NCBI GenBank assembly: GCA_036524675.1
Contig: DATDBU010000053.1
Span: 1-63,395 of the forward strand
Direction of reading: 5' to 3'
Length of the DNA: 63,395 bases
Origin: DATDAW01 sp036524675
GTDB taxonomy: Bacteria; Verrucomicrobiota; Verrucomicrobiia; Chthoniobacterales; DASVRZ01
In this document: positions 8,510-17,372 of the stretch, one piece after another
Numbering within the stretch: position 1 is the stretch's first letter
How the letters are laid out: every line of letters starts with the position of its first letter
Made by a program: the position numbers and the translations under genes
Notes under the pieces: generated by a model
The model's database searches: none
What the model saw: the letters and a program-made list of their open reading frames with translations, nothing else
Told to the model about the DNA's origin: nothing

Positions 8510-9249
8510 TCATGTCAAGCGCACGCCGCCGTCGATGAGAATTTCCGATCCGACTATGTAACTCGACTCTTCCGAAAGCAAAAAGCGGGCAAGCTTCCCA
8601 ACTTCCTCAGCAGTACCGAAGCGTTTCAAAAGCGACTTGGCGGCAGCCGTTTCTTCGAAGCCATGCTGCGCCTCGGCAGTCAAACCGAGCTTTTCGATGA
8701 TGGGAGTCTGAATGGGGCCGGACTTAGCACGTTGACGCGGATACCTCGGGGCGCAAGTTCGACAGCCAGAGTTTTCCCAAAGGAGACAACGGCAGCCTTC
8801 GTTGCCGAATAGAGCGACGTGGCAGGAAATGCGATGGATGCCGCAAGCGAGGAGGTAAACACGACCGAGCTGGGATTTCCCAGCAGCGGCAACAACGACT
8901 GGAGCTGAAAATAGAGCCCGCGCACGTTGATGCTGAACATGTCTTCATATTGTTGCGGCGTCGCTGTTTCGAATGGGGCGAACTGGGCGATGCCGGCATT
9001 CAGGAAAGCTCCGTCCAAGCGGTCAGTATATTTTTTGACTTCGTCCCCAATTGACTGGGCGGCGCTCAGAGAGCCGGCGTCGGATTGGAAAACGACAGCG
9101 CCCGCGGGCAGGAGCTTCTGCGCTGCGGCGAGGGTCTCGGGGTTCCGGCCTGTGATGATGACTTTCGCTCCGTCGGCGCCGAGGAGTTGGGCGGTGGCGA
9201 GGCCGATGCCGGTCGTGCCGCCGGTGATAAGGATCGTTTTGTTAGTCAT
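8510..9249 (-). pseudogene. Short-chain dehydrogenase/reductase with a single-base frameshift
   Basis: The N-terminal 180 residues are a clean classical SDR: GGTTGIG for NAD(P) binding, NAG, the catalytic Ser region (VVFTSSLAAS) and Y-S-A-T-K at about 144-148. After RVNVLSP the frame breaks in a CCGGCCCC run (8714-8721). Reading on one base shifted restores the family C-terminus (PIQTPII, FGTAEEVGKLARFLLSEESSYIVGSEILIDGG) and a stop at 8510. One G appears to be missing. The defect could be a real mutation or an assembly/sequencing error, because everything downstream is well preserved. Confidence 0.85.
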
Positions 9250-9736
9250 AGCAGAAAAAAGCGCGAACGAGCCAAAGCCACAAGGCGCTTGTTGAAATCG
9301 ATATCACCAGCCATTCACAGTGCCGAGAGGGAATGTAAATAGATCCCACGCCTAATCACATGGGCCTGCGCCGTCATCGATGGCTTCCTCAGGCGCTGAG
9401 GCTTTGAAAAAAAAGAAGCGAGCAAGGCCGTCCATTGTTTCTTCCCTTTTTGAGGGAGCCAATTCCGATCCTTTCGGAACCAGTGGGCAAACCTTGCTCA
9501 TAGACTATAACGTTCTTATCGGCAGAACAGATGCAATTTTGTTAAGAATTTTGAAGACGTCCTTCTGTGTGCCTGTGAACGGTAACGGCTGGCGATTTTG
9601 TGCACGTCCCTGGGGCACGAAACACGCATGGCGGAATCTGTCGAACGAACCGGCAGTCGGACTGGGCTGTGGCCACTCCGCAGCTTGGACAATTTTTCCT
9701 GGAAGTCGGAAGGCCGAACACACGAGCGAGGTCTCG
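9250..9736. other. Gap without a supported gene
   Basis: 487 bp between the SDR and the sirtuin. Short ORFs on both strands have no recognisable features, no good start context and atypical composition. I see no RNA gene and no repeat here. Confidence 0.5.
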
Positions 9737-10480
9737 TCATTGTTCGCGAGGTAGCAGCGCCTTTAACACTTCCGGCAGGACTTCGCCTGCCGCGCCGGTG
9801 AGGACGTAGTCTGCCTGTTTGGTCAACGGCGTCGCATTCGGGTTGATCTCCACGACCGCAGCTCCGCTGGCTTTCGAGTGAAATGGTAGATCGGCCGCCG
9901 GATACACGACGGTGGAGGTGCCGACGGAAAAGAACACGTCGCAACCTGCGCTTTTCTCAAACGCAAGCGAGAGAGCGACCGCCGGTAATGCTTCCTCGAA
10001 CCAAACGACGTCGGGTCGCAGCAGCCCGCCGCACCGCGGACATTTCGGAGGCACGTCGCCCGTGTCTGGCCAGCTCGCCACGACGGTGTCCTCCTCAAAG
10101 CACTTTGTGCGGGTGATATTCCCGTGCAGTTCGATCACCTCCCGGCTGCCCGCGCGTTGATGCAGGCCGTCCACGTTTTGCGTAATAAGCGTGAACTGCG
10201 GCACGCGTTTTTCCATCTCAACGAGCGCCAGGTGCGCTGGATTCGGCTCAGCAGCGGCCACGAGTTCGCGGCGCCAGGCATACCAGTCCCAGACCAATTT
10301 CGGATTGCGGCGGAAAGCCGTCGGCGTAGCCAGATCCTCGGGCTGAAACCGCGCCCAGAGTCCCGTCTGCGCTTCACGAAATGTCGGCACCCCGCTCTCC
10401 GCAGATACTCCCGCGCCGGTCAGCACCGTCACGCGCTGTGCCTTGGCAAGCAAATCCGTCAAACCTTGTGGGATCCTCAT
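9737..10480 (-). CDS. cobB: Sir2-family NAD-dependent protein deacylase
   Basis: 247 aa. GAGVSAESGVPTFRE (22-36) and QNVDGLHQRAG (101-111) bind NAD, and H119 in ELHG is the catalytic base. Y67 and R70 (WYAWR) match the Tyr-x-x-Arg pair that in class III sirtuins (SIRT5, E. coli CobB) recognises succinyl/malonyl groups, so desuccinylase activity is plausible. Only three cysteines of the usual zinc quartet are visible (C127, C147, C150); the fourth position is Glu. It probably regulates metabolic enzymes such as acetyl-CoA synthetase. Monocistronic. Confidence 0.92.
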   Translation of the reverse strand: MRIPQGLTDLLAKAQRVTVLTGAGVSAESGVPTFREAQTGLWARFQPEDLATPTAFRRNPKLVWDWYAWRRELVAAAEPNPAHLALVEMEKRVPQFTLITQNVDGLHQRAGSREVIELHGNITRTKCFEEDTVVASWPDTGDVPPKCPRCGGLLRPDVVWFEEALPAVALSLAFEKSAGCDVFFSVGTSTVVYPAADLPFHSKASGAAVVEINPNATPLTKQADYVLTGAAGEVLPEVLKALLPREQ

Positions 10481-10580
10481 GCGCCGATGCTACTTCCGTA
10501 GTAAGAGGCCCAACAAGCCTGCACTGAGCGCGCTGAAATCGTGATCAACGAGCATCAGCGGCATCGATAAAATACCGAAG

Positions 10581-11090
10581 TCAGCTGACGCTTCCGGCCT
10601 TCATCTCATAGATCATCCCCCATAACCGGTCGATCTCGCCAAGTTCAATCACCTGAAGCGGTCTCAAACCGTCAAATGCGCGATTGGGCTCATGTAACCA
10701 AGGAGAAATCGCCTCCGTGTTAACGATCTCGTCCAGGGCGTCGAGAAGCCGACGGATCTCATGCAGTCTACGTTTCGCTGGCTGGCTGGGCAATTTGCCT
10801 CCAGACCATTCGGCGAGCGCACGCAGGGAAAATCCGGTCATTCTCCCTAGTTCCTCGCGTTTTAGGCCATACTTATTGCAGAGCGTATTGACATCGGAAC
10901 CGCCTTGTTGCACTTCGCCGATCAGCTTGGCAGCCAGTGTCGCTTTGCGATACTTCGCAAATCTCTGAACGCCTGCGATTTGTGTGCGCCCTACTCGTGG
11001 GCGATCGGGGAGCGCACCCTCGGCCGTCCCTGAGCGCACCACCGGTCTGCCCCGTCCACCGGTCGGCTTCACTTTGGGTTTGGAGGCCAT
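10581..11090 (-). CDS. MbcA/ParS/Xre-type antitoxin-like protein, no partner toxin
   Basis: 169 aa from the ATG at 11090; an in-frame ATG at 11192 would add 34 residues with no family resemblance. The N-terminal 60 residues are basic and low complexity. The middle holds a helix-turn-helix-like stretch (LKREELGRMTGFSLRALAEW) and the C-terminus the DUF2384-type block (WLHEPNRAFDGLRPLQVIE and EIDRLWGMIYEM). Such proteins are antitoxins of RES-domain toxins, but no RES gene lies on either side, so it may be a stand-alone regulator. A perfect 14-bp palindrome about 50 bp upstream of the start could be its operator. Confidence 0.65.
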   Translation of the reverse strand: MASKPKVKPTGGRGRPVVRSGTAEGALPDRPRVGRTQIAGVQRFAKYRKATLAAKLIGEVQQGGSDVNTLCNKYGLKREELGRMTGFSLRALAEWSGGKLPSQPAKRRLHEIRRLLDALDEIVNTEAISPWLHEPNRAFDGLRPLQVIELGEIDRLWGMIYEMKAGSVS

Positions 11091-11138
11091 GACGGTGTTA
11101 GCCTCCGGCGTTTTACCCCCGACGTCCAGCAGACGTGC

Positions 11139-11152
11139 ATGCAAATTTGCAT
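11139..11152. promoter_or_regulatory. Perfect 14-bp palindrome ATGCAAATTTGCAT
   Basis: It lies 49-62 bp upstream of the chosen start of the antitoxin-like gene. A further half-like ATGCAT occurs at 11158-11163. Palindromic operators are typical of autoregulated antitoxins; the assignment is inference. Confidence 0.45.
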
Positions 11153-11212
11153 CCTCTATGCATGAAAGAATGGCGCGAGGATTCCACGCCACACGGCTTT
11201 CGCGTGTTCGGC

Positions 11213-12226
11213 TTACACCGTCCGGTCTACGGCTTCGGCTACTTTGCGAACCCGGTTCACCAAATCGACAAACGCGCTTTCCGTTAACGCCTGTTCCCCG
11301 TCGCTTTTCGCGAATTCGGGGGCGTTGTGCACTTCGATCATCAGGCCATCGGCACCTGCGGCTACGGCAGCGAGTGCCATTGAGGACACGTGTTCCCGCA
11401 GACCGATACCGTGGGTCGGATCGACGACAACCGGCAGATGCGTTTCGGCCTTGAGCACCGGTACCGCATTCAAATCCAGTGTGTTGCGCGTCATCGTCTC
11501 GAAAGTCCGGATGCCCCGTTCACACAGCACAACATTGAAGTTTCCCTCGCTCAGGATGTATTCGGCGCTCATCAATAAATCCTTGATCGTCGCGCTCATG
11601 CCACGCTTGAGCATCACTGGCAGCTTGCTCCGGCCAACCTCCTTGAGCAGCGCGAAATTTTGCATGTTCCGGGCGCCGACTTGGAGGCAGTCAGCGTATT
11701 CCTCGATCACCTCCAAATCCTTCGTGTCCATGATTTCGGTGATCACGGGTAATCCGGTCGCTTCCCGAGCTTCTGCGAGCAGTTTCAACCCTTCTGCCCC
11801 CAGCCCCTGAAAACTGTAAGGAGAAGTCCGTGGTTTGAAAGCCCCGCCGCGAAGGATCTTCGCTCCCGCTTTTTTTACGATTTGCGCAATTTCCGTGATC
11901 TGACTACGGCTCTCGACCGAACAAGGGCCGGACATCAGGACGATTTCGGGGCCGCCAAGCGTCACATTTCCGATCCGAACCTTCGATGGCGTCCCGCGAA
12001 ATTCATAAGCCGCCAGTTTGTGCGGCTTCAAAACGGGCGTCACGGATTCTACACCAGGGATGGCTGCGAGTGGTTTCTCACGAATGATGTCTTCCGGCCC
12101 AATAACGCCGATGACGACCCGCTGCGCTCCGTGGCTGACTTCGGCCTTGAGCCCCCACTCTTTGATGCGATGCACAATATGCTCGATCTGCGCGTGGGTC
12201 GTGCCCGGTTTTGTGACGATAATCAT
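11213..12226 (-). CDS. aroF: 3-deoxy-7-phosphoheptulonate (DAHP) synthase, type I-beta with N-terminal regulatory domain
   Basis: 337 aa from the ATG at 12226, essentially the length of the Thermotoga enzyme (338). An N-terminal ferredoxin-like/ACT-type regulatory domain (residues 1-70, MIIVTKPG, IGVIGPEDI) precedes the barrel. Catalytic motifs: GPCSVES, RGGAFKPRTSPYSFQG, KRGMSATIKD, CERGIRTFE, VVDPTHGIG. It condenses PEP and erythrose 4-phosphate to open the shikimate pathway; the N-domain suggests feedback inhibition by aromatic amino acids. The longer ORF to 12304 adds 26 unrelated residues. Monocistronic here. Confidence 0.95.
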   Translation of the reverse strand: MIIVTKPGTTHAQIEHIVHRIKEWGLKAEVSHGAQRVVIGVIGPEDIIREKPLAAIPGVESVTPVLKPHKLAAYEFRGTPSKVRIGNVTLGGPEIVLMSGPCSVESRSQITEIAQIVKKAGAKILRGGAFKPRTSPYSFQGLGAEGLKLLAEAREATGLPVITEIMDTKDLEVIEEYADCLQVGARNMQNFALLKEVGRSKLPVMLKRGMSATIKDLLMSAEYILSEGNFNVVLCERGIRTFETMTRNTLDLNAVPVLKAETHLPVVVDPTHGIGLREHVSSMALAAVAAGADGLMIEVHNAPEFAKSDGEQALTESAFVDLVNRVRKVAEAVDRTV

Positions 12227-12398
12227 AGGGATGAAAAGTGGCGTTGGAGGGGCCGGAAATGTGTTGGCGGTAACACGGCGCGTCAAGCGGCAAGCAGGGG
12301 TCATCGCCTGCGAACGGCAAAACTTGTGAAAGACTCCGTGCGCTCACCGGGCGCCACCTCTTGTCAGGTGATCTCTATCGCTGTAAGAAAACCGTCTC

Positions 12399-13349
12399 AT
12401 GCCGGGCGCCGCTTCCATTCTCAACTCAGCCAACGGCGATGCGATCATCCGTGCTCGCGGTGTGACGAAACGGTTCGGTGATTTTGTGGCTCTCCAAGGG
12501 CTCGATCTTGACGTTCGCGTTGGAGAATGTGTCGGATTGCTGGGGCCGAATGGCGCCGGGAAATCCACATTTATCGGGTGTCTTTACGGGGTCGTTCTCC
12601 GCAGTGGTGGCGAGCTGAATGTTTTTGGTCACGACCCGACGAAGGACGCGCGGCGCATCAAACAACGACTGGGCGTCGTTCCACAGGAAAATGCTTTGGA
12701 TGAGGAACTGACCGTCGTGGAAAACATGCGGCTCTATGCCCGATTCGAAGGGCTCTCAAACGGAGCCGCCCTTCCGCGGATCAACGAGTTGCTTGCCCAC
12801 ATGGCGCTCGATCACAAACGCGATGCCACGATCAAAACGCTCTCCGGCGGCATGAAACGGCGGCTGACGTTTGTCCGCGGACTCTTGTCGGACCCCGAGC
12901 TGCTGATTCTCGACGAGCCGACCACGGGCCTCGATCCGACGGTAAGGCATTTGCTTTGGGAAAAAGTGCAGGGATTCCGGGACGCAGGCAAAACCGTGCT
13001 CGTGACGACCCACTACATGCACGAGGCGGAAATTCTTTGTGACCGGATCATTATTCTGAACCGGGGAACGGTCGTCGGCACCGGGTCACCGCGGGAATTG
13101 ATCGATCGCGAAGTGCCCGGTTTTGTTGCGATTTTCTCCCCTGAAAACGGCGAACGCCTCACGCCCTACGTCCGTTCCGACTGGCATCTTTTTCATCAGG
13201 GCCAGCAATGCTGCGTCCGAGCTCCGCGAATCGAGGATTTAACCACGCTCCAACAAATTGCCGGAGTCACAGCGCTTCAACTTCGCCCCTCGAACCTGGA
13301 AGACGTTTACCTGAAGCTCACCGGGAGGGAACTCGACGACAATGAATAA
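12399..13349 (+). CDS. ABC transporter ATP-binding protein, NodI-like
   Basis: 316 aa. Walker A GPNGAGKST at about 49-57, the signature LSGGMKRRL near 148, Walker B LLILDEPTTGLDP near 167, and an H-loop in TTHYMHEAE. The C-terminal 80 residues form a small domain as in NodI/DrrA exporters. Together with the following permease it forms an ABC-2 exporter; the substrate is unknown (lipo-oligosaccharide, drug or polysaccharide in relatives). Its stop overlaps the permease start by 8 nt, which shows translational coupling. Confidence 0.9.
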   Translation: MPGAASILNSANGDAIIRARGVTKRFGDFVALQGLDLDVRVGECVGLLGPNGAGKSTFIGCLYGVVLRSGGELNVFGHDPTKDARRIKQRLGVVPQENALDEELTVVENMRLYARFEGLSNGAALPRINELLAHMALDHKRDATIKTLSGGMKRRLTFVRGLLSDPELLILDEPTTGLDPTVRHLLWEKVQGFRDAGKTVLVTTHYMHEAEILCDRIIILNRGTVVGTGSPRELIDREVPGFVAIFSPENGERLTPYVRSDWHLFHQGQQCCVRAPRIEDLTTLQQIAGVTALQLRPSNLEDVYLKLTGRELDDNE

Positions 13350-14115
13350 CGTCGCTGTTTCGCTGCGGTTGGCCTGGCACGTCGTCGTGCGCAACTGGGT
13401 TGTGTACCGCAAAGATTTCCTGGCGAATATTTCGCCGACTTTGGCCGATCCGGCGCTGATGATGGCCTCGCTCGGCATGGGGCTTTCGCCGTTTATCAGC
13501 CAGATCCAGGGGCTGCCATACGCCCATTTTCTAGCTCCCGGGATGGTGGCCACGACGGCGCTGTTTACGGCCTTTTTTGACTGCAGCTATGGTTTTTACG
13601 TGCGGATGACCTTTGAATCCGTCTTTAAAGCGATGCTCACGACGCCGATCGGCGTGTTGGAAGTCGTGCTTGGAGAATTCATGTGGGTCTTCATCCGGGC
13701 GGCACTCATGGGAGGTGGCGTCGGATTGGTGCTGGCCGTGATGGGGCTTCTCCCAAATCCATGGGCGGTGTTGGTGTTCCCGTTCGTTGCCGGACTGCTC
13801 GCCGTGCCGTGCGGCGCCATCGGTCTCCTCGCCGCGTCGTTGGTCCGGAACATCAATCAATTTCAAACCGTCTATTCCTTTCTGATCGCGCCGATTTACT
13901 TCCTGTCGGGTGTATTTTTCCCCGTCGCCGACCGGCCAGTGCTCAACGTCGTGGCACAATTTTCACCGTTCTATCACGGACTCCGCCTGCTCCAGATGGC
14001 CGCCTGGGATCGCTGGTCGCCGGCCGCCCTGTTCCATCTCACGATCTTGGTAGCCTTCGCCGTCGTCCTTGGGACATGGGCATTCTACAAAATCCGCGGA
14101 AAGCTCACGAGCTGA
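13342..14115 (+). CDS. ABC-2 type permease, NodJ-like
   Basis: 257 aa with six predicted membrane helices (for example PTLADPALMMASLGMGLSPF and SFLIAPIYFLSGVFFPV). The motif F-L-S-G-V-F-F-P is typical of the ABC2_membrane family and of NodJ. It is the partner of the overlapping NodI-like ATPase and exports an unknown substrate across the inner membrane. A long inverted repeat follows its stop by 5 bp. Confidence 0.9.
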   Translation: MNNVAVSLRLAWHVVVRNWVVYRKDFLANISPTLADPALMMASLGMGLSPFISQIQGLPYAHFLAPGMVATTALFTAFFDCSYGFYVRMTFESVFKAMLTTPIGVLEVVLGEFMWVFIRAALMGGGVGLVLAVMGLLPNPWAVLVFPFVAGLLAVPCGAIGLLAASLVRNINQFQTVYSFLIAPIYFLSGVFFPVADRPVLNVVAQFSPFYHGLRLLQMAAWDRWSPAALFHLTILVAFAVVLGTWAFYKIRGKLTS

Positions 14116-14120
14116 GCAAG

Positions 14121-14186
14121 TTGTAGCGGCGGTCTGTGCCGCCGTTCTCCTTGGGCCAAGCCGACGGTCACAGACCGCCGCTACAA
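14121..14186. repeat. REP-like palindrome with 18-bp perfect arms
   Basis: The arms are 14121-14138 (TTGTAGCGGCGGTCTGTG) and 14169-14186, exact reverse complements, with 30 bp between. It lies between the convergent permease and ABC-F genes and may double as a bidirectional terminator. The same core recurs at 55537-55560 and 59024-59047. Confidence 0.85.
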
Positions 14187-14196
14187 CGGAATTCGC

Positions 14197-15804
14197 TTAA
14201 GTCGTCAAAGCCGCGCGCTCGTCGATGCCGACACCGGATTTCTCGAGGAAATAATCGTAACCGCCGACGTAGGGAGTCACTTTGCCGTCGGAAACGTGAA
14301 GGACTTTGGTGGCGAGTTTACGGATGAAATGCACGTCGTGAGAGATAAAAACCAGCGTGCCTTCGTAGTGCTCCAACGCCAGGATAAGCGACTCGACCGT
14401 GTGGATGTCCAGATGTGTCGTCGGTTCATCCATGAGCAACAGATTGGGCGGATCGACGAGGAATTTGATCAGGTTCAACCGCGTTTTCTCGCCGCCGCTG
14501 AGGACAGCCGTCTTTTTGTAGATCTCCTCTTTGCGGAACAGGAACGAACCGAGAATCCCGCGCGTTTCGTCCTCGCGGAGATTGCCGTTGGCGGCCATCA
14601 CTTCCTCGAGGATGGTTTTATCGGGATCCAACGTCGCCGAACGATGCTGGGAAAAGTAGCCGATTTTGGCGTTGTGCCCCTCGTTCCGGACACCTTTCTG
14701 GAAGTCAACCACACCGGCCAGAATCTTGAGCAGCGTCGATTTACCCGCACCATTCGGTCCGACGAGCACCGTGCGTTCGCCACGTTCGATGGTTAAATCC
14801 AAGCCCTCGTAAACCTTGTGCGCGCCGTAGGCCATGTAAATGCCTTCCAGCGAAATCGCGCGCTGCCCGCCTCGGGGCGGTTGCGGAATTTGAAACCGGA
14901 ACGGCTTACGCGGCGGCACCGGTTTTTCGAGGATTTCCATGCGCTCGATCTGCTTGAGTTTGCTCTGCGCCTGCGCCGCCTTCGACGACACGGACCGGAA
15001 CCGATCCGCAAACTCCTGCAACGACGCAATTTCCTTTTGCTGATTCTTATAGGCGGCCACCCGCTGTTCGTAATCCGCCTCTTTTTGCTTCAAGTAAGCA
15101 CTATAATTGCCCGTCCAGGAAATGAGTTTGCGGTCCGAGATTTCGTAAACCGTCTCAACCAATTCATCCATGAACTGCCGGTCGTGCGAAATCAGCAGCA
15201 CGGCGCCGGAATAGGTTTTCAAATAATTCTGCAACCACAACAGCGAGAGCAGGTCGAGATGGTTCGTCGGCTCGTCGAGCAGCAGCAAATCTGGCTCCAT
15301 CACGAGCAAACGGGCAAGGTGTGCGCGCATGATCCAGCCACCGCTCATCTCCTTCGCTTTCCGCTCGAAATCCGACTCACGATAGCCCAGGCCGCTCAGT
15401 ATCTTCTTCGCCTTCGCCTCAACCTGCGGATTGTTGAGTGCATCAAATTTAGCGTGCGCTTCCAGGTATTCAGCGCCATCGACGGTTCCAGCCTTCTCCA
15501 GTTCGGCCAATCTTTCTTCCAACGCCGGGAGCTCCCCCGCCCTTCCGGTGGCAACATCAAGCACCGTCTCGTCACCCACCTGCTCGCTCTCCTGCGGCAG
15601 GTAACCGATCATCGTCCATTCGTCGCGCTCCACGGCGCCGGTATCCGGCTCGTTCTCCTTGAGGATGATCGAAAACAGCGTCGATTTGCCCGCGCCATTG
15701 GGTCCCACCAGCGCCACGCGCTCCCCGTAATTCACCTGCATCGCGGCATTTTCAAACAGGGTTCGCCCCCCGTGGCTCATCTTCAAATCGCGTATCGTCA
15801 ACAT
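14197..15804 (-). CDS. ABC-F family ATPase
   Basis: 535 aa soluble protein with two nucleotide-binding domains. Walker A GPNGAGKST occurs twice (about residues 34 and 349). The signatures are MSGGW and LSGGEKTRL, the Walker B boxes are DLLLLDEPTNHLD and NLLLMDEPTTHLD, and a charged linker of about 80 residues lies between. There are no membrane helices. ABC-F proteins act on the ribosome (translation factors such as EttA/YbiT, or antibiotic protection). The short linker and housekeeping context favour a translation factor over resistance (inference). Confidence 0.93.
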   Translation of the reverse strand: MLTIRDLKMSHGGRTLFENAAMQVNYGERVALVGPNGAGKSTLFSIILKENEPDTGAVERDEWTMIGYLPQESEQVGDETVLDVATGRAGELPALEERLAELEKAGTVDGAEYLEAHAKFDALNNPQVEAKAKKILSGLGYRESDFERKAKEMSGGWIMRAHLARLLVMEPDLLLLDEPTNHLDLLSLLWLQNYLKTYSGAVLLISHDRQFMDELVETVYEISDRKLISWTGNYSAYLKQKEADYEQRVAAYKNQQKEIASLQEFADRFRSVSSKAAQAQSKLKQIERMEILEKPVPPRKPFRFQIPQPPRGGQRAISLEGIYMAYGAHKVYEGLDLTIERGERTVLVGPNGAGKSTLLKILAGVVDFQKGVRNEGHNAKIGYFSQHRSATLDPDKTILEEVMAANGNLREDETRGILGSFLFRKEEIYKKTAVLSGGEKTRLNLIKFLVDPPNLLLMDEPTTHLDIHTVESLILALEHYEGTLVFISHDVHFIRKLATKVLHVSDGKVTPYVGGYDYFLEKSGVGIDERAALTT

Positions 15805-16016
15805 GGCTCTCCGATCTTTCTCTTGGAAGCGGTCACTGTGCAGGTACCCGACGAAAGTTCAACCCAGAGTCCAGCTGATTAGCGATCAGTGATAGCCTTC
15901 TCTCCAGCAAACTGGAGGTGCAATCTGTTAAGCCGGAACGAGTCAGCCAAGAAGCCCTTTGTCGAAAAACTCAGCTCTGTCATGGTTATGAGTCTCAATG
16001 GACTGGTCGCCGCTTA
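15805..16016. other. Spacer between ABC-F gene and ribosomal cluster terminator
   Basis: Contains no supported gene. It should hold the ABC-F promoter, but no clear -35/-10 pair was found. Confidence 0.4.
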
Positions 16017-16056
16017 CGAAAAAACCCGCGTCCGGTGCCGGGCGCGGGTTTTTCGA
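16017..16056 (-). terminator. Rho-independent terminator of the ribosomal cluster
   Basis: Read on the minus strand: CCCGCG, a 12-nt loop region with further pairing, CGCGGG, then six T. It lies 25-65 bp after the rpsD stop and closes the 18-kb ribosomal transcription unit. The complement also carries T residues, so it may act in both directions. Confidence 0.85.
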
Positions 16057-16080
16057 AAATCGGACGAATGTCTCTGCGGC

Positions 16081-16692
16081 CTATCGCGAGTAGAGCTCGA
16101 CGACGAGCTGTTCGTTGACGATCGGGGCGATTTCTTCGCGGCTTGGGATGCGGGAAACGCTGCCCGTGAATTGGTCCTTGTCCACGGTGAGCCAATCGGG
16201 AACCGGCGAGATTTGGGTCAACTCGACAAACTTGGCAGCGAGCCGGCGGGAAGCCGGTCTATCCTTGATCGTAATCACGTCGCCAGGACGGACGTTGAAG
16301 CTGGAGACGTCGACTTTGCGGCCGTTAACGGTCACGTGGCCGTGGGAAACGCTCTGGCGGGCGGCGCTGCGGCTGTTGGCGAAACCGAGACGAAAAACGA
16401 CGTTGTCGAGACGAGTTTCCAAAAGCTGAAGCAGGATCTCGCCGGTAACGCCGCGCTTAGTGCGGGCAATTTCGAAGTAGCGGCGGAACTGCCGCTCCAA
16501 TACGCCATACATGTGGCGAAGCTTCTGTTTCTCAGCGAGAGCGAGCGCGTATTCGGACTGCTTGCGGCGGGAACCTTTCGGGCCGTGGATGCCGGGCGGA
16601 TAATTTTTGCGTTCGAGAGCTTTGTTCGCACCGAAAAGAGCGACGCCGTAGCGGCGGCTGATGCGGGTTTTGGGGCCTGTATAACGTGCCAT
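16081..16692 (-). CDS. rpsD: 30S ribosomal protein S4
   Basis: 203 aa. It nucleates 30S assembly on 16S rRNA and, in other bacteria, autoregulates its operon. The N-domain (MARYTGPKTRISRR, GPKGSRRKQSEYALALAEKQ) lacks zinc-binding cysteines, so this is the C-minus form. The S4 RNA-binding domain (SVSHGHVTVNGRKVD) is at about 110-130. It is the last gene of the cluster: rpoA and rplQ, which usually follow, are not here, and a terminator comes next. Confidence 0.98.
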   Translation of the reverse strand: MARYTGPKTRISRRYGVALFGANKALERKNYPPGIHGPKGSRRKQSEYALALAEKQKLRHMYGVLERQFRRYFEIARTKRGVTGEILLQLLETRLDNVVFRLGFANSRSAARQSVSHGHVTVNGRKVDVSSFNVRPGDVITIKDRPASRRLAAKFVELTQISPVPDWLTVDKDQFTGSVSRIPSREEIAPIVNEQLVVELYSR

Positions 16693-16698
16693 GAGAAA

Positions 16699-16778
16699 AA
16701 AGTTTAAAGTTTTGTAAGTCTTAAGAGCGTGGTTCAGAGTTCGTCGTCTTAAAACTTACAAACTTAAGACTTAAAACT
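16699..16778. repeat. Inverted pair of heptamer arrays between rpsK and rpsD
   Basis: AAGTTTA/AAGTTTT-type 7-mers at 16700-16725 and their inverse at 16747-16778 (CTTAAAACTTACAAACTTAAG). These fill the junction between two co-transcribed ribosomal genes. The RNA could fold into a long AU-rich hairpin. Confidence 0.75.
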
Positions 16779-16786
16779 CCACTGGA

Positions 16787-17356
16787 TCAGACACGACGCT
16801 GTTTCGGCGGACGGCAGCCGTTGTGAGGAACTGGCGTGACGTCTTTGATGATGCTGATTTCCAGGCCGATGGCCTGCAAAGCGCGGACGGCGGATTCGCG
16901 ACCCGAACCCGGCCCTTTGACGCGGACTTCGACTTCTTTCAAGCCATGCCCCATGGCCTGGCGGCAGGCGTCCTGGGCAACCATTTGCGCCGCGTATGCG
17001 GTGCTCTTACGGGAGCCTTTGAACCCGACTTTGCCGGCGCTGGACCAGCCAATGATGGCACCGGTCTGATCGGTAATGGAGACAATGGTGTTATTGAACG
17101 TCGCAAGAACGTGGGCAATGCCCGTGTGGATATTCTTGCTACCCTTGGCCTTAACGATTTTGGGCTTCTCGATATCGTTCGGATCGAGCGAAAGGTTTTC
17201 CTTTTTCGGCTCTTCAGCTGCGTGTGTCGCTTCCTTCTTGGCTTTTGGAGCCTTCGGTTTCGCGGTCTTTGGAGTCGCATCCGCGGTTGCAGCCGGAGCG
17301 ACGGCGGCTTCGGGAGCCGGGGCGGCCGGGATTTCGGGATTCAGTTCTTCTGCCAT
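16787..17356 (-). CDS. rpsK: 30S ribosomal protein S11 with long N-terminal extension
   Basis: 189 aa against about 129 in most bacteria. The conserved S11 body starts near residue 66 (KIVKAKGSKNIHTGIAHVLATFNNTIVSI) and ends with the normal HNGCRPPKQRRV. The first 60 residues are an Ala/Pro/Lys/Glu-rich, probably disordered tail (residues 11-30 are mostly A/P, then K-A-P-K repeats). The frame is continuous and starts 16 bp after rpsM, so the extension looks genuinely translated. Confidence 0.96.
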   Translation of the reverse strand: MAEELNPEIPAAPAPEAAVAPAATADATPKTAKPKAPKAKKEATHAAEEPKKENLSLDPNDIEKPKIVKAKGSKNIHTGIAHVLATFNNTIVSITDQTGAIIGWSSAGKVGFKGSRKSTAYAAQMVAQDACRQAMGHGLKEVEVRVKGPGSGRESAVRALQAIGLEISIIKDVTPVPHNGCRPPKQRRV

Positions 17357-17372
17357 GGTCTCGATTTAGTAA

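Noticed and set aside
9380..9754. 124-codon ORF in the SDR-sirtuin gap
   Set aside because: Overlaps the 3' end of the sirtuin on the other strand and has no conserved features.
14818..15882. 354-codon ORF antisense to the ABC-F gene
   Set aside because: Arg/Leu/His-rich shadow frame; the ABC-F reading frame explains the DNA.
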